A stretch of 64,000 nucleotides of DNA from positions 5,839,001 through 5,903,000 of the forward strand of contig NZ_CP080269.1 of assembly GCF_019431355.1 (NCBI RefSeq), written 5' to 3'. Origin of the DNA: Paenibacillus sp. R14(2021) (lineage in GTDB: Bacteria > Bacillota > Bacilli > Paenibacillales > Paenibacillaceae). The notes under the pieces were generated by a model, which had not been told where the DNA came from, did not search any database, and saw only the letters and a list, made by a program, of their open reading frames with translations. Below are positions 36,153-45,274 of the stretch, piece by piece. The position numbers and the translations under genes are program-made. How positions within the stretch are numbered: the first letter of the stretch is position 1; every line of letters starts with the position of its first letter.

Positions 36153-37025
36153 ATGGGAGAAAGAGCCGCCAATCGGCTTTTCGATACATTCAACTTCATC
36201 TTTTTAACGGTATGCGTACTTGTTTGTCTGGCTCCGTTTGTTCATATTATTGCGATCTCGCTAAGCTCCAGCCGGTCGATTGTATCGGGTGAAGTCAGCT
36301 TATTTCCGATTGAAATCAATTTCGAAGCGTATGCCCGCGTGTTTTCCGATACGTCGATGATTCGCTCGCTCGGTTTTACCGTTCTGCTGACCGCTTTGTT
36401 TACGGTGCTCTGTATGTCGATGACGATTGCGGCGGGTTATCCGTTGTCCAAGACGAATCTGAAGGGCCGTAAATCGATTATGGTGATCATCATGATTACG
36501 ATGTTCTTCAGCGGCGGCGTCATTCCTGAGTATATCCTGGTGCGTAACCTGCATCTGCTCGATACGATTTGGGCGCTGGTACTGCCTGGCATGATTAATC
36601 CGTTCTACTTAATCATCTTGATTTCGTTTCTGAACGGCATTCCGACAAGCTTGGAGGAATCGGCTGAGATTGACGGCAGCAGTCACTTTAACACGCTGTT
36701 CAAGATCATTTTGCCCTTGTCACTTCCGGTTATCGCTACGCTGAGCCTGTTCTATGCGGTAGGGCGCTGGAACGGCTTCACGGATACGCTCATGTATATC
36801 ACGAGCCCGAACATGTATCCGCTTCAGCTGAAGCTGTATCAGCTTATCCAAAATAACATGATCAGCGATCTGATGCAGATGGAAGGAACACAGCGGGTGA
36901 TGACACAGCCGGAGAGCTTGAAATCGGCCAGCGTTATCTTCGCGACAGTTCCGATCCTGATCGTATATCCTTGGCTGCAGCGCTATTTTGTAAGCGGCGT
37001 TATGCTGGGAGCTGTGAAAGGTTAA
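36153..37025 (+). CDS. ABC permease, YtcP type
   Basis: 290 residues with six spans, EAA loop EESAEIDGSSHFNTLFKIIL and the family ending YFVSGVMLGAVKG. ATG 36153 is preferred, with AAAGGAACG upstream; TTG 36132 is also in frame. Partner of the LplB-type permease; no ATPase gene nearby. Confidence 0.93.
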   Translation: MGERAANRLFDTFNFIFLTVCVLVCLAPFVHIIAISLSSSRSIVSGEVSLFPIEINFEAYARVFSDTSMIRSLGFTVLLTALFTVLCMSMTIAAGYPLSKTNLKGRKSIMVIIMITMFFSGGVIPEYILVRNLHLLDTIWALVLPGMINPFYLIILISFLNGIPTSLEESAEIDGSSHFNTLFKIILPLSLPVIATLSLFYAVGRWNGFTDTLMYITSPNMYPLQLKLYQLIQNNMISDLMQMEGTQRVMTQPESLKSASVIFATVPILIVYPWLQRYFVSGVMLGAVKG

Positions 37026-37061
37026 GCTTTGCTTCGAATGATAAGGCAATAGGGGGAACAC

Positions 37062-38030
37062 ATGGGCGCATCAAAAGGAGCGTATTCCTTTTCGACCTGC
37101 TGGAACATTAAAAGGCATGCCGTCGGAAGGGAAATGGCGGATGAAATACGGGCGCTCGGGTTCCACCGAGTGGAGCTGAACTATAACGTGACGAGGGAAC
37201 ACTTGCGGACGATCGAACCGATGATCGAGCGTGGAGAGATCGGCGTTTCGAGCGTACACAACACGTTCCCGCATATCGAAGATCCCGACTACGGAACCGA
37301 CTCGGTCTTGCTGGGCTTCGATGACGAGGAGAAGCGGAGGCGGGCAGTGGATCTGCTGGTTCAATCGGCGGAGTATGCGAACCGTTACGGGGCCAAAGCC
37401 GTCGTCGTCCATCCAGGAGAAGTTCCCTTTGATTATAACATTGACGAAACGTTGAAGGGCATTTACAAGGAGCAGGGGCCCGATTCGCAAGCTTACCGGA
37501 AACTGTGGGATCAAATGCTGGACCGGCGGGAGTCGCTCAGCGGTCATTATTTGCGCCGTATTCAGCATAGTCTCGAGGAGGCATGCGAACGGATTGCCGC
37601 CAAAGGATGGGATGTTGCGCTTGGCATCGAAACCCGTTCGCGTTGTTATCAGATGCCGACGCTCGCAGAAGCGAAGACCATTATCGACAGCATGAAGGGC
37701 GCGCCGTTATATTTGTGGTACGACATCGGCCACGGCATGATGATGGAGCGGATGGGGCTGTATGACAACGCAAACGAGGCAAACGCAATGAAGGATGATA
37801 TCATCGGCGTTCATATTCATGAGACGATCGGTCTATCCGACCATTACTGCCCTTACGTTCACAGCAAGGACGATTCCTATTTTGACCGGTTTCTCGCTAT
37901 TATCGACCAGGCGCCAATCAAGGTTTATGAGCTGAAGGCAGCGTGCAGGCCGGAAGAAATCGAACAATGCCATGAGCAGATTGTCGGCAAAATTGAAGCG
38001 CGCAAAGGGCTGATTGGAGGAGAGAAATGA
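37062..38030 (+). CDS. Sugar phosphate isomerase/epimerase-like TIM barrel protein
   Basis: 322 residues of the AP-endonuclease-2/xylose isomerase-like superfamily: IRALGFHRVELNYN near the start, SSVHNTFPHIED, KAVVVHPGEVPFDYNI, VALGIETRSRCYQMPT, YLWYDIGHGMMMERMG and GVHIHETIG carry the likely metal ligands (Glu, Asp, His). It would isomerise or epimerise a sugar released by the enzymes beside it. AGGGGG ribosome site. Its stop overlaps the next ATG (ATGA). It is distinct in sequence from the similar gene at 21692. Confidence 0.82.
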   Translation: MGASKGAYSFSTCWNIKRHAVGREMADEIRALGFHRVELNYNVTREHLRTIEPMIERGEIGVSSVHNTFPHIEDPDYGTDSVLLGFDDEEKRRRAVDLLVQSAEYANRYGAKAVVVHPGEVPFDYNIDETLKGIYKEQGPDSQAYRKLWDQMLDRRESLSGHYLRRIQHSLEEACERIAAKGWDVALGIETRSRCYQMPTLAEAKTIIDSMKGAPLYLWYDIGHGMMMERMGLYDNANEANAMKDDIIGVHIHETIGLSDHYCPYVHSKDDSYFDRFLAIIDQAPIKVYELKAACRPEEIEQCHEQIVGKIEARKGLIGGEK

Positions 38031-39766
38031 TGTCCGTATTTAATACGTTAATTGGGTTGAACGATTCATTGGCTGCGCTCGGCATCGACAATCAGGTGCG
38101 AGACGCGAACAGCCGTTATTTCGGGGGCGTCGTTGATCCCGGAAGCGGCATCGCATGGCCGAACCACACGAACGGAACTCCGGCAGTCATGGGCTATTGG
38201 GCGGCCGCGATCGTTAACCCCGCATCGCGCTATTATCGCGATGCGGACGTGCTGCATAGCTTGGCAATTGCTGCCGATTATATGCTGCGGATGCAGCATG
38301 AGGACGGGACGATCTCGCCGGGGTGGACGAATTATCATTCGCCGCCGGATACGGGTTTCGTCATCGTTTGCTATGCCCAAGCCCTCCTGCTGCTGGAAGA
38401 CAGCAATTGGCAGCCGCTTGAAGACGTTATCGCCGCGATGCGGCTCTTCCTGGAACGTACGATTCCCGCCATGCTCACCGGCGGTATCCATACCCCGAAT
38501 CATCGATGGGTATTATGTGCGTCCCTTGGATTCCTGAAAGAAATTTTCGGTCTGCAGGAGGCCGGGCAGCGGGCGGAGGAATGGCTTGCGGAAGGTCTCG
38601 ACTGCACGCCGGACGGCGAATGGACCGAACGCAGCAACGGCATTTACAATGCCGTCAGTGACATTATGCTCATTCATGCCGCTAGACTGCTTGGCAAGCC
38701 AGAGCTGCTTGATCAGGTACGCCGCAACCTTCGGATGATGGTGTATCTGGTTCATCCGACCGGCGAGGTCGTCACCGACTACTCCGGACGCCAGGATTTC
38801 GGCCATATGCACACACTGGCGGGTTATTTCATCGCTTATCGGATGATGGCCGTTCTCGACAAGGATCCGGTATTCGAGGCAATGGCTGAGCTGGCCGGTG
38901 AATCGCTTGTGCATCACAACGAGCTGCCGAACAATGCTTTGCTTACTCTTTTGCTTGAACCGGCATTCCGGGAAGCATCGGTGAAGCCTGCCGAGCTGCC
39001 AACCCACTACAGGAAAGTGCTGGGAAATGAATTTCCGCGCAAGACGTATTTGGCGGCAATGGATGCGGCCGGACATGGCGGCCAGATTAAGCACAGCCGG
39101 CTGCATCCAGATTTCGGCGCACCGGTCGCTAGAATTCGAAGCGGCGCGACCAGTGCGACCATCATGACAGAGACGCCGTCATTCTTCGCGCTCCGTCACG
39201 GCAAAGCCCGTTTGCTTGGCGTTCAGATCGGATCGAGCTTCGAGCCGGGCGTGATACCAATGAGCGAGCTGACTGCCGCCCCGGATGGCTGGGAGCTGTC
39301 GGCCGTTCAGGAGAAAGGGTATAACGGACCGGTGCCGAAGCCGCTGCTGCCCGTTTCAGCAAGCGAAACGGTCAGCCCATGGTATCTGCTTCCGCACCAG
39401 CACCGCCCAGCAACGCATACGAAGGCGATGCCTGTCCGCGTCGAAGCGACTGAATTGGCAGACGGCTGGAAGCTGCGGATCATCGCGGAAGAACCGGCCG
39501 ATGTGGTGACACAAATCGCACTCGTCTTCGGCGATGAAGGGCGATTCGCTTCCGGGACGCTTAAAGCCGTCGATGCGCATGCGAGCTTCTGGCTTGACGG
39601 CACTGTCCGTTATGAAAATGGGGACGACTGGATCGAAGTGACGGGAGCGGCTCATGAGCACTGGTCGCAATCGATCCGGAATGCGGCGTATCCAACCGGC
39701 TGCAAGACATTGCTTATTAACGTGATGACTCCGTACGACCATACGATAACGATACGACTTTCTTGA
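38027..39766 (+). CDS. Unrecognised large protein, probable alpha/alpha-toroid carbohydrate enzyme
   Basis: 579 residues, no signal peptide. The first 330 residues are helical and rich in Trp, His and Tyr, with repeating helix pairs (HSLAIAADYMLRMQHEDG, PGWTNYHSPPDTGF, TGGIHTPNHRWVLCASLG, RSNGIYNAVSDIMLIHAARL, TDYSGRQDFGHMHTLAGYF), as in lyases and hydrolases built on an alpha/alpha barrel. The last 250 residues look like beta-sandwich. I do not recognise a named family; the layout recalls heparinase/chondroitin-AC type lyases or GH88/105 neighbours. It is translationally coupled to the isomerase gene and followed by the GH105 gene, so it probably acts in the cytoplasm on the imported oligosaccharide. 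Confidence 0.6.
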   Translation: MMSVFNTLIGLNDSLAALGIDNQVRDANSRYFGGVVDPGSGIAWPNHTNGTPAVMGYWAAAIVNPASRYYRDADVLHSLAIAADYMLRMQHEDGTISPGWTNYHSPPDTGFVIVCYAQALLLLEDSNWQPLEDVIAAMRLFLERTIPAMLTGGIHTPNHRWVLCASLGFLKEIFGLQEAGQRAEEWLAEGLDCTPDGEWTERSNGIYNAVSDIMLIHAARLLGKPELLDQVRRNLRMMVYLVHPTGEVVTDYSGRQDFGHMHTLAGYFIAYRMMAVLDKDPVFEAMAELAGESLVHHNELPNNALLTLLLEPAFREASVKPAELPTHYRKVLGNEFPRKTYLAAMDAAGHGGQIKHSRLHPDFGAPVARIRSGATSATIMTETPSFFALRHGKARLLGVQIGSSFEPGVIPMSELTAAPDGWELSAVQEKGYNGPVPKPLLPVSASETVSPWYLLPHQHRPATHTKAMPVRVEATELADGWKLRIIAEEPADVVTQIALVFGDEGRFASGTLKAVDAHASFWLDGTVRYENGDDWIEVTGAAHEHWSQSIRNAAYPTGCKTLLINVMTPYDHTITIRLS

Positions 39767-39787
39767 TTTGGATGAATCATAAACCAG

Positions 39788-39826
39788 TCAAAGTTCCACG
39801 GGCACGAATGAGGCCGGTGGAATTTT
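39788..39826 (+). terminator. Weak intercistronic hairpin
   Basis: AAAGTTCCAC ... GTGGAATTTTA imperfect stem between the unrecognised enzyme and GH105 genes. It could tune expression; there is no long T-run. Confidence 0.35.
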
Positions 39827-39847
39827 ACAATAGGGGGAACAATAGAG

Positions 39848-42091
39848 ATGGCGGCATATTTGGAACGGCGCGAAAGCATTCGCTACTGGATGGGTGACGA
39901 TGACCGCGGCATGCTGACAACGCTCGCGAACCGCTACGTCGGCGCGAACCCGGAGGTGCCCTTCGCGTACCGGGCGTTCTCGGAATCAGGCATTCTGCAG
40001 ATGGAGGATGGGCTGTTCGATCTTGACCTGTCATGGCGGCTGACGGATGCGAAGCAGGACGATTACGTCTATGCGTTAGGACGCGTTTGGAGCGATGACG
40101 AAAGGTCGATCGATTCCGCTATGATGCCTCTTGGACCGATCCGCCTGTATGTGAACGAAACGCTGCTATACCGGTCCGTCGTGGTTGACGAGATGAAGCC
40201 GGACGCAAGAGTCGTCATTCCGCTGCTGCTTCGCAAAGGCTGGAATACGATCGTCATTGAGGCACGCAAAACAAGATCGGGCTTCGGCTGCCGTTTCGGA
40301 GCGGAAGAAGCAAAAGTGCGCATTCTACATGTACTGTCGCCTTTCGAGGGGCGTTCTGGAGCCGCGGGATGGATTTATTCGGAGCCGACCAAGGAAAGAC
40401 GATTTGGAGAGAATGGTCTCTTCCCGGATTTCGACAGCCTTGAAGAAGAAAGCGGTCTAGGCTGGCTTCCCGCTTCGAAGCATAGCCAAGAGGACCTGGT
40501 AAAGCCGAATTGCGAACGCCTATTTGGCCTGCCCCGTCAGCCTGCGGCGGCATATGCCTGGTCTAAGCTCGAAACGACCTCACCGGTCGAGCGGGCCGTA
40601 TGGGAAGTCAAGGCGTTCGGCCCGACGACGGTCTGGTTGGACGGAGTACCGATCATAGAGACCGACGAGGGCGGAGCATTCCGCGTGGAGAAGTCCATAA
40701 CGGCGGGAGAGGGCAGCGTTCTGGTGCGGACGGTTAGTCGTTCAGGCGGCTGGGGCTTCGAGCTTGATGTGACATTATCGTCCGGTAAAGTGGCATTTCA
40801 ACTGCCGGTAATCGTTCATGGCGCCTCCGGCCCATGGCTGTATGCAGGACCGCTCTCGCAAGACGTCGAATTGGAGCCTTCCGAAGTGCAGTCCATGAAG
40901 CGGTTGTTCGACCGAGTAGACGAGGATGGCCGGCCAATCGGTCAGACCTATTGGTATCTCGACGGCCCAAGGCAGCGCGTACGTCCTTATTACGAGAATG
41001 CCATGCTTAGCAATAAATGGACGACCGGCTCGGCAACGAACTACGGCAGATGGGATTATCCGCTGGGCGTTACCATGTACGGATTGCTGCGTACCGCCAA
41101 GGCGCTCGGACGCCTCGATATCGAGCAATACGCGAACAGGCATATTTCAGCCTGTACCGATATGTACGCCTATTCGCTTTGGGATCGGAAACAATACGGC
41201 TTTCCGTCCGTTAATCATCAGCTTGTGCTGATGAAGATGCTCGACAACTGCGGCTCGTTCGGCTCCGCGATGCTGGAAGGGTACTTAACCGGGGGCAATG
41301 CGGATGCGAACAGTGCCCGAATCGCCGAGATGATAGCGGATTTTATCTTGAACCGCCTTGAACGCAGGGAAGACGGCGCATATTACCGCTTGTGTGAGGG
41401 TGAATATTCGGCGGATACGCTTTGGGCTGACGATCTGTACATGAGCACGCCTTTCCTGATGCGGTACTTTAAACTGACAGGCGACCGCCGTTATGCAGAC
41501 GATGCGGCGAAGCAGTTTCTGCTGTTCAAAGACTATCTATTCATACCGGAGCACAGCGTGATGTCGCATGTGTTCGACTTCAAATACGGGGAAGCGACAC
41601 GCATTCCTTGGGGGCGCGGCAACGGATGGTGTCTGTTCTCGCTCTCTGAGCTGTTGGAATCGCTGCCGGAGGATCATGCCGACCGGCCCGCGCTGCTGGC
41701 ATTTTTCCGTGAAATGTGCACCGGCGTTGCCGGTCTGCAAAGCGAATCGGGGCTGTGGCACCAGGTGCTGACGCACCCGGACGCTTATGAGGAAGCGTCC
41801 TGTACAGCCATGTTTGCGTATGCCTTTGCAAGAGGGGTCCGTTTTGGCTGGCTGGAGGATAGCGGCAAGTTCACCTTGGCGGCGCAGCGCGCTTGGCAGG
41901 GGCTGACCCAAGAAGCGATCGACCGCCAGGGGAATGTGCACGGCGTATGCAGCGGGTCGAGGTACGCTTTTACGGCGGACTACTACAAATACGATCTGTT
42001 GACGGTTGTCAACGATAATCACGGAATCGGCATTATGATGCTCGCAGGTGTCGAAATGGACCTGCTGGAGAAGCATTTACAAAACGTCTAA
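39848..42091 (+). CDS. GH88/GH105-type unsaturated uronyl hydrolase with N-terminal beta domains
   Basis: 747 residues. The C-terminal half (about 385-745) is an alpha/alpha-barrel like YteR/GH105: RWDYPLGVTMYGLLRTAKAL, ADDLYMSTPFLMRYFKLTGD with the catalytic-type Asp near 526, RIPWGRGNGWCLFSLSELL and GLQSESGLWHQVL. These enzymes hydrate the terminal unsaturated galacturonic or glucuronic acid left by polysaccharide lyases and release the 4-deoxy-keto-uronate used by KduI. The N-terminal 380 residues are beta-rich and much longer than in YteR (about 370 residues in all), perhaps an added sandwich for substrate binding. No signal peptide, so cytoplasmic. AGGGGG ribosome site. Confidence 0.85.
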   Translation: MAAYLERRESIRYWMGDDDRGMLTTLANRYVGANPEVPFAYRAFSESGILQMEDGLFDLDLSWRLTDAKQDDYVYALGRVWSDDERSIDSAMMPLGPIRLYVNETLLYRSVVVDEMKPDARVVIPLLLRKGWNTIVIEARKTRSGFGCRFGAEEAKVRILHVLSPFEGRSGAAGWIYSEPTKERRFGENGLFPDFDSLEEESGLGWLPASKHSQEDLVKPNCERLFGLPRQPAAAYAWSKLETTSPVERAVWEVKAFGPTTVWLDGVPIIETDEGGAFRVEKSITAGEGSVLVRTVSRSGGWGFELDVTLSSGKVAFQLPVIVHGASGPWLYAGPLSQDVELEPSEVQSMKRLFDRVDEDGRPIGQTYWYLDGPRQRVRPYYENAMLSNKWTTGSATNYGRWDYPLGVTMYGLLRTAKALGRLDIEQYANRHISACTDMYAYSLWDRKQYGFPSVNHQLVLMKMLDNCGSFGSAMLEGYLTGGNADANSARIAEMIADFILNRLERREDGAYYRLCEGEYSADTLWADDLYMSTPFLMRYFKLTGDRRYADDAAKQFLLFKDYLFIPEHSVMSHVFDFKYGEATRIPWGRGNGWCLFSLSELLESLPEDHADRPALLAFFREMCTGVAGLQSESGLWHQVLTHPDAYEEASCTAMFAYAFARGVRFGWLEDSGKFTLAAQRAWQGLTQEAIDRQGNVHGVCSGSRYAFTADYYKYDLLTVVNDNHGIGIMMLAGVEMDLLEKHLQNV

Positions 42092-42119
42092 TCGATCATC
42101 ATGTAAAGGGGTGGCCAAC

Positions 42120-43115
42120 GTGCATAAGGGAGAAGAGGCAGGCTTGACCGCTGGAATAGACGTCGGAGGGACGAAAACGTTGATTTGCATCGCCGGCGCA
42201 AGCGGTCAAATCCGATTGAAGAAAAAAGTGGCGACGCAAAGGGAAGCGGACCCCGATCGTTTCTTCAACTGGTTGTTTGATGAATTGAACGATTTGTTGT
42301 CGGAAGATGGAAGTGATATCGAACGATTGACGGGAATCGGAATCGGATTTCCGGGCGTCATAAGCAAGGATGCGGGAGTCCTGAGCGGCGCGCCGGCCTT
42401 TGGTTGGCCCGCCGTGGATATCCGGCCGGTCATCGCGCATTACTACAAGGGTCCCGTGTATCTGGATAACGACGTCAATTTAGCTGCGCTGGGCGAGCTT
42501 TGGCAAGGCTCGGCCCGCGGCATGAAACATGTGGCGCTTGTGACGGTGGGGACCGGAATTGGAAGCGCGTTGATTCTGAACGGGGAGCTGTACGCCGGAG
42601 CTGATGGGGCGTCCGGTGAAATCGGCAATTGGATCGTGGATGCGGACGCCGAGACTGATGGCATGGAGAACGACGGGGAAGCTTTCGGTCCCTTCGAGAA
42701 GGCGGCGTCGGGCACCGGCATCGGGGAAGCCGCCCGCAAGTATTTTCGTGTAACCGATAGAAGCTCGAAGGTACTGGATCTGGCGGGCGGACAAGCGGAT
42801 GGAATCGACGCCAGGCACGTACTCCAGGCGGCAGCCGAAGGGGACGAATCGGCACTCAGCATCATGGAGCGGCCGTTAAGCTGCATGGCAGTGGTCATCG
42901 CCAACATGGTATCCCTTCTTAATCCCGAGGTGGTCGTACTGGGAGGAGGCGTGGTTGATTCTGGCGATTATTATATCCATCAGGTACGCGAAAGAGCGGC
43001 AAAGCTGACTCCGAATCCGATCCGCATCGTGCGAGCCGAACTGGGCAACGAAGCCGGCGCCATAGGCGCCATTCGCGCAATTAAAGGCATGATACGCACA
43101 AGAATGGACACGTAA
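42120..43115 (+). CDS. ROK-family sugar kinase
   Basis: 331 residues: phosphate-binding GIDVGGTKTLICIAG at about 10-24, catalytic Asp in LDNDVNLAALGELWQGSA, VTVGTGIGSALILNGELY, and EVVVLGGGVVDSG near the end. The zinc motif CxCGxxGCxE typical of ROK glucokinases is missing; that stretch reads DAETDGMENDGEAFGPFEK. It phosphorylates a hexose or derivative in the cytoplasm. GTG 42120 is preferred with AAAGGGGTGG upstream. Last gene of the operon. Confidence 0.9.
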   Translation: MHKGEEAGLTAGIDVGGTKTLICIAGASGQIRLKKKVATQREADPDRFFNWLFDELNDLLSEDGSDIERLTGIGIGFPGVISKDAGVLSGAPAFGWPAVDIRPVIAHYYKGPVYLDNDVNLAALGELWQGSARGMKHVALVTVGTGIGSALILNGELYAGADGASGEIGNWIVDADAETDGMENDGEAFGPFEKAASGTGIGEAARKYFRVTDRSSKVLDLAGGQADGIDARHVLQAAAEGDESALSIMERPLSCMAVVIANMVSLLNPEVVVLGGGVVDSGDYYIHQVRERAAKLTPNPIRIVRAELGNEAGAIGAIRAIKGMIRTRMDT

Positions 43116-43242
43116 TCATGCCGGGGACCCGGCTAAGTTGCTCACCGCCCGCATGCTCGGGCGAACTGGAGATCGCAGAGGAAACGGGCTGGATTTCGGA
43201 GCTCGTAACGTCCAGCGGCTTGAGCTCCAGTTCTTAATAGGG

Positions 43243-43277
43243 AAACCCAACGTCTTGACAAAGACGTTGGGTTTCTT
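43243..43277. terminator. Terminator between convergent genes
   Basis: AAACCCAACGTCTT / AAGACGTTGGGTTT perfect 14-base stem with a 4-base loop and TTTC tail. It closes the ROK gene and, on the other strand, the cupin gene. Confidence 0.9.
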
Positions 43278-43293
43278 GGCGATCTGTAGAGAT

Positions 43294-43767
43294 TTATTTG
43301 CTATAGACAATAGGGGGTCCCACGACGCTTACTTCATATTTTTTCGCTAGCTCAATAATTTCCTCCATTGACTTTCCTTGAACTTCCTTAAAGATAAGTT
43401 CATCGCCCGGAGGCGTAAACATAATCGACATGTGCAGATGCGTGTCGCCTATATTTAAGAATGCATGGGGCGTACCTCTTGGAACGACAAGGACATCACC
43501 TGCTGCTGCATTAAATTCTTTCCCGTCGACATGGAAACGAGCTTCGCCCTCTAGTATCCGGAAGATTTCGTCTGCCTTATGGTGAATGGCGACCGGTCCG
43601 TTCCCTTGCTTGGGGGCCATGCGAAGATCGAACACAGAGTATTCGTTATTCACGTCTTTACCGTGAACACGATAAGCAACTTGTTCTCCCGGGAGTACAT
43701 CGAACCATTCCATTTCTTCATGGCTATGATGAATGCCATGGCGTTTCGTATCTTGAGGCGTTGTCAT
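43294..43767 (-). CDS. Cupin-domain protein
   Basis: 157 residues with one cupin barrel: IHHKADEIFRILEGEARFHV (metal His/Glu) and GDVLVVPRGTPHAF (second motif). AAAGGAGAG before the ATG. Small cupins of this kind include dioxygenases, isomerases and quercetinase-like proteins; nothing here decides. It lies convergent with the ROK operon and 130 bases from the LysR gene. Confidence 0.85.
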   Translation of the reverse strand: MTTPQDTKRHGIHHSHEEMEWFDVLPGEQVAYRVHGKDVNNEYSVFDLRMAPKQGNGPVAIHHKADEIFRILEGEARFHVDGKEFNAAAGDVLVVPRGTPHAFLNIGDTHLHMSIMFTPPGDELIFKEVQGKSMEEIIELAKKYEVSVVGPPIVYSK

Positions 43768-43900
43768 CGTTCACTCTCCTTTTTACCTAAAATTATTTAT
43801 TCTATAATTAGGACTTTCACATACTAGCATTTTTTTGTTTGACTTGTCAAAACTTTAAATGATGTGTCTATGGCAGCGATTTGCCCAAAGAGACGATTAG

Positions 43901-44809
43901 TTATTCAGGATCGGTCTCGTAAGCGTAATGATCCAATACGAATGATTTAAACATTTCGGCGGGTAAGTTTAAATCCCGATCTTTATTTACAATAATGCCA
44001 TGGGTGGAGAAAATCCCCGGGTTTATAGGCAGCAATTGAAAGTTACCTTCAGCGATTTCTTTTTCCGCTGCTACTCTTGGAATGAGCGCAAAGCCTATAC
44101 CGCACTCTACGGCTTGTTTAATCATTTCAATACTTGGATATTGAATAGCACTGCTTGCTTCTACGCCAGCCTCATCTAGAACCTTGATGGCATGCGTATG
44201 AATTAAACAACTGTTTCCGAAGCTGATCACAGTTTCACTGTTTAGCACCTTCAAGCCGTCCGTCTCCACTTTTCTCGTCATTTCATCTGAGGCAATAAAA
44301 ATCAATTCTTCCTGCAGCATAGGGTAAAAATGAAGGTCATCCCTCTGGGGATTTCGAGGAACAATGCCAAAATCAACAGCATGCTGCGAAACATCGTCAA
44401 TAACATCCTGATGATATCCTGTTTTCACTTTGAAATTAACCTTCGGATATTCAAGCTTAAACTGTTGGATAAGCGGAGACATTCTCGTCACAAAAAAAGA
44501 TTCATGCATACTTAGGCCAATCGTTCCTACTGGCTGCTCCGATTCATGCATAGCTTCTTCTAATGTCAGCCCTAAATGTACAAATTGATGGGCGAATTTA
44601 GCGAGCTTTAAACCAGCTTCTGTCGGTTTTACGCCTCTTGATAAACGATGGAACAGCTTTTGTCCACATGCTCGTTCCAGCTGCTGAATATGGTTTGTAA
44701 CCGTAGATTGAACATAGCCTAATTTCTCTGATGCACGATTAAAGCTTTTTTCCTCCATCACCGCAAGGAACGTTTTGAAAAATCTCCCCTCTAACAAATC
44801 AATCATCAT
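43901..44809 (-). CDS. LysR-family transcriptional regulator
   Basis: 302 residues: helix-turn-helix at about 5-65 (SFNRASEKLGYVQSTVTNHI, QLERACGQKLFHRLSRG) and a substrate-binding co-inducer domain (GTIGLSMHESFFVTRMSPLI, CGIGFALIPRVAAEKEIAEG). ATG 44809 is chosen because GGAGGT lies just upstream; the frame continues to 44863. Divergent from ilvB but about 460 bases away, with the T-box leader between, so a role in ilvB control is possible but unproven. The cupin gene downstream on the same strand may be its partner. Confidence 0.9.
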   Translation of the reverse strand: MMIDLLEGRFFKTFLAVMEEKSFNRASEKLGYVQSTVTNHIQQLERACGQKLFHRLSRGVKPTEAGLKLAKFAHQFVHLGLTLEEAMHESEQPVGTIGLSMHESFFVTRMSPLIQQFKLEYPKVNFKVKTGYHQDVIDDVSQHAVDFGIVPRNPQRDDLHFYPMLQEELIFIASDEMTRKVETDGLKVLNSETVISFGNSCLIHTHAIKVLDEAGVEASSAIQYPSIEMIKQAVECGIGFALIPRVAAEKEIAEGNFQLLPINPGIFSTHGIIVNKDRDLNLPAEMFKSFVLDHYAYETDPE

Positions 44810-44949
44810 TCTGACCTCCACTAGGTATCGAGTTTCGGAATAACGGGTATTGAATCTCTTCATAACCCAAATAGCTTACTCCATGATAACATAACGTATA
44901 AGCAGTCAATAAACTTTCATTAGAGATAGAAGCTCTCTAAATATTCCCA

Positions 44950-45247
44950 TGTGATGAAGAGAATAGAGTACAAGGGCTCTTACGTTCAGCGAGCAAAGGA
45001 TTTGGTGAAAGCTTTGCCTTAAACCCTTGTACGGTCATCTCCGAGCATTTGAGTGAAAGCCTGGGTTGAGGCGCCTTAACTCGGTCATAAGCTCAAACGT
45101 TTGGCATACGTTATCATGCTAGAGGTCATAGTTTGACTTCATGAGGCTGGAAATCATGAGATTTCCGGTGAATCTGGGTGGTACCACGAAAGCTCCTTTC
45201 GTCCCTAATTGCTGATTAACATCGCAGTTGGGATGAAAGGAGTTTTT
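44950..45247 (+). promoter_or_regulatory. T-box riboswitch leader of ilvB
   Basis: The core T-box GGGTGGTACCACG is at 45176-45188. Stem I is visible as GTACAAGGG (about 44967) pairing with CCCTTGTAC (about 45019), with GATGA/TCATC below it. The terminator is AGCTCCTTTCGTCCC (45191-45205) / GGGATGAAAGGAGT (45230-45243) plus TTTTT, overlapping the antiterminator as expected. Uncharged tRNA binding would allow read-through into ilvB. Given the genes, the specifier should be a branched-chain codon; GTC and ATC (in CGGTCATCTCC near 45028) are candidates, but I could not fix it. Confidence 0.9.
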
Positions 45248-45274
45248 ATGATATGCAAAATGGGAGGAAAAACG

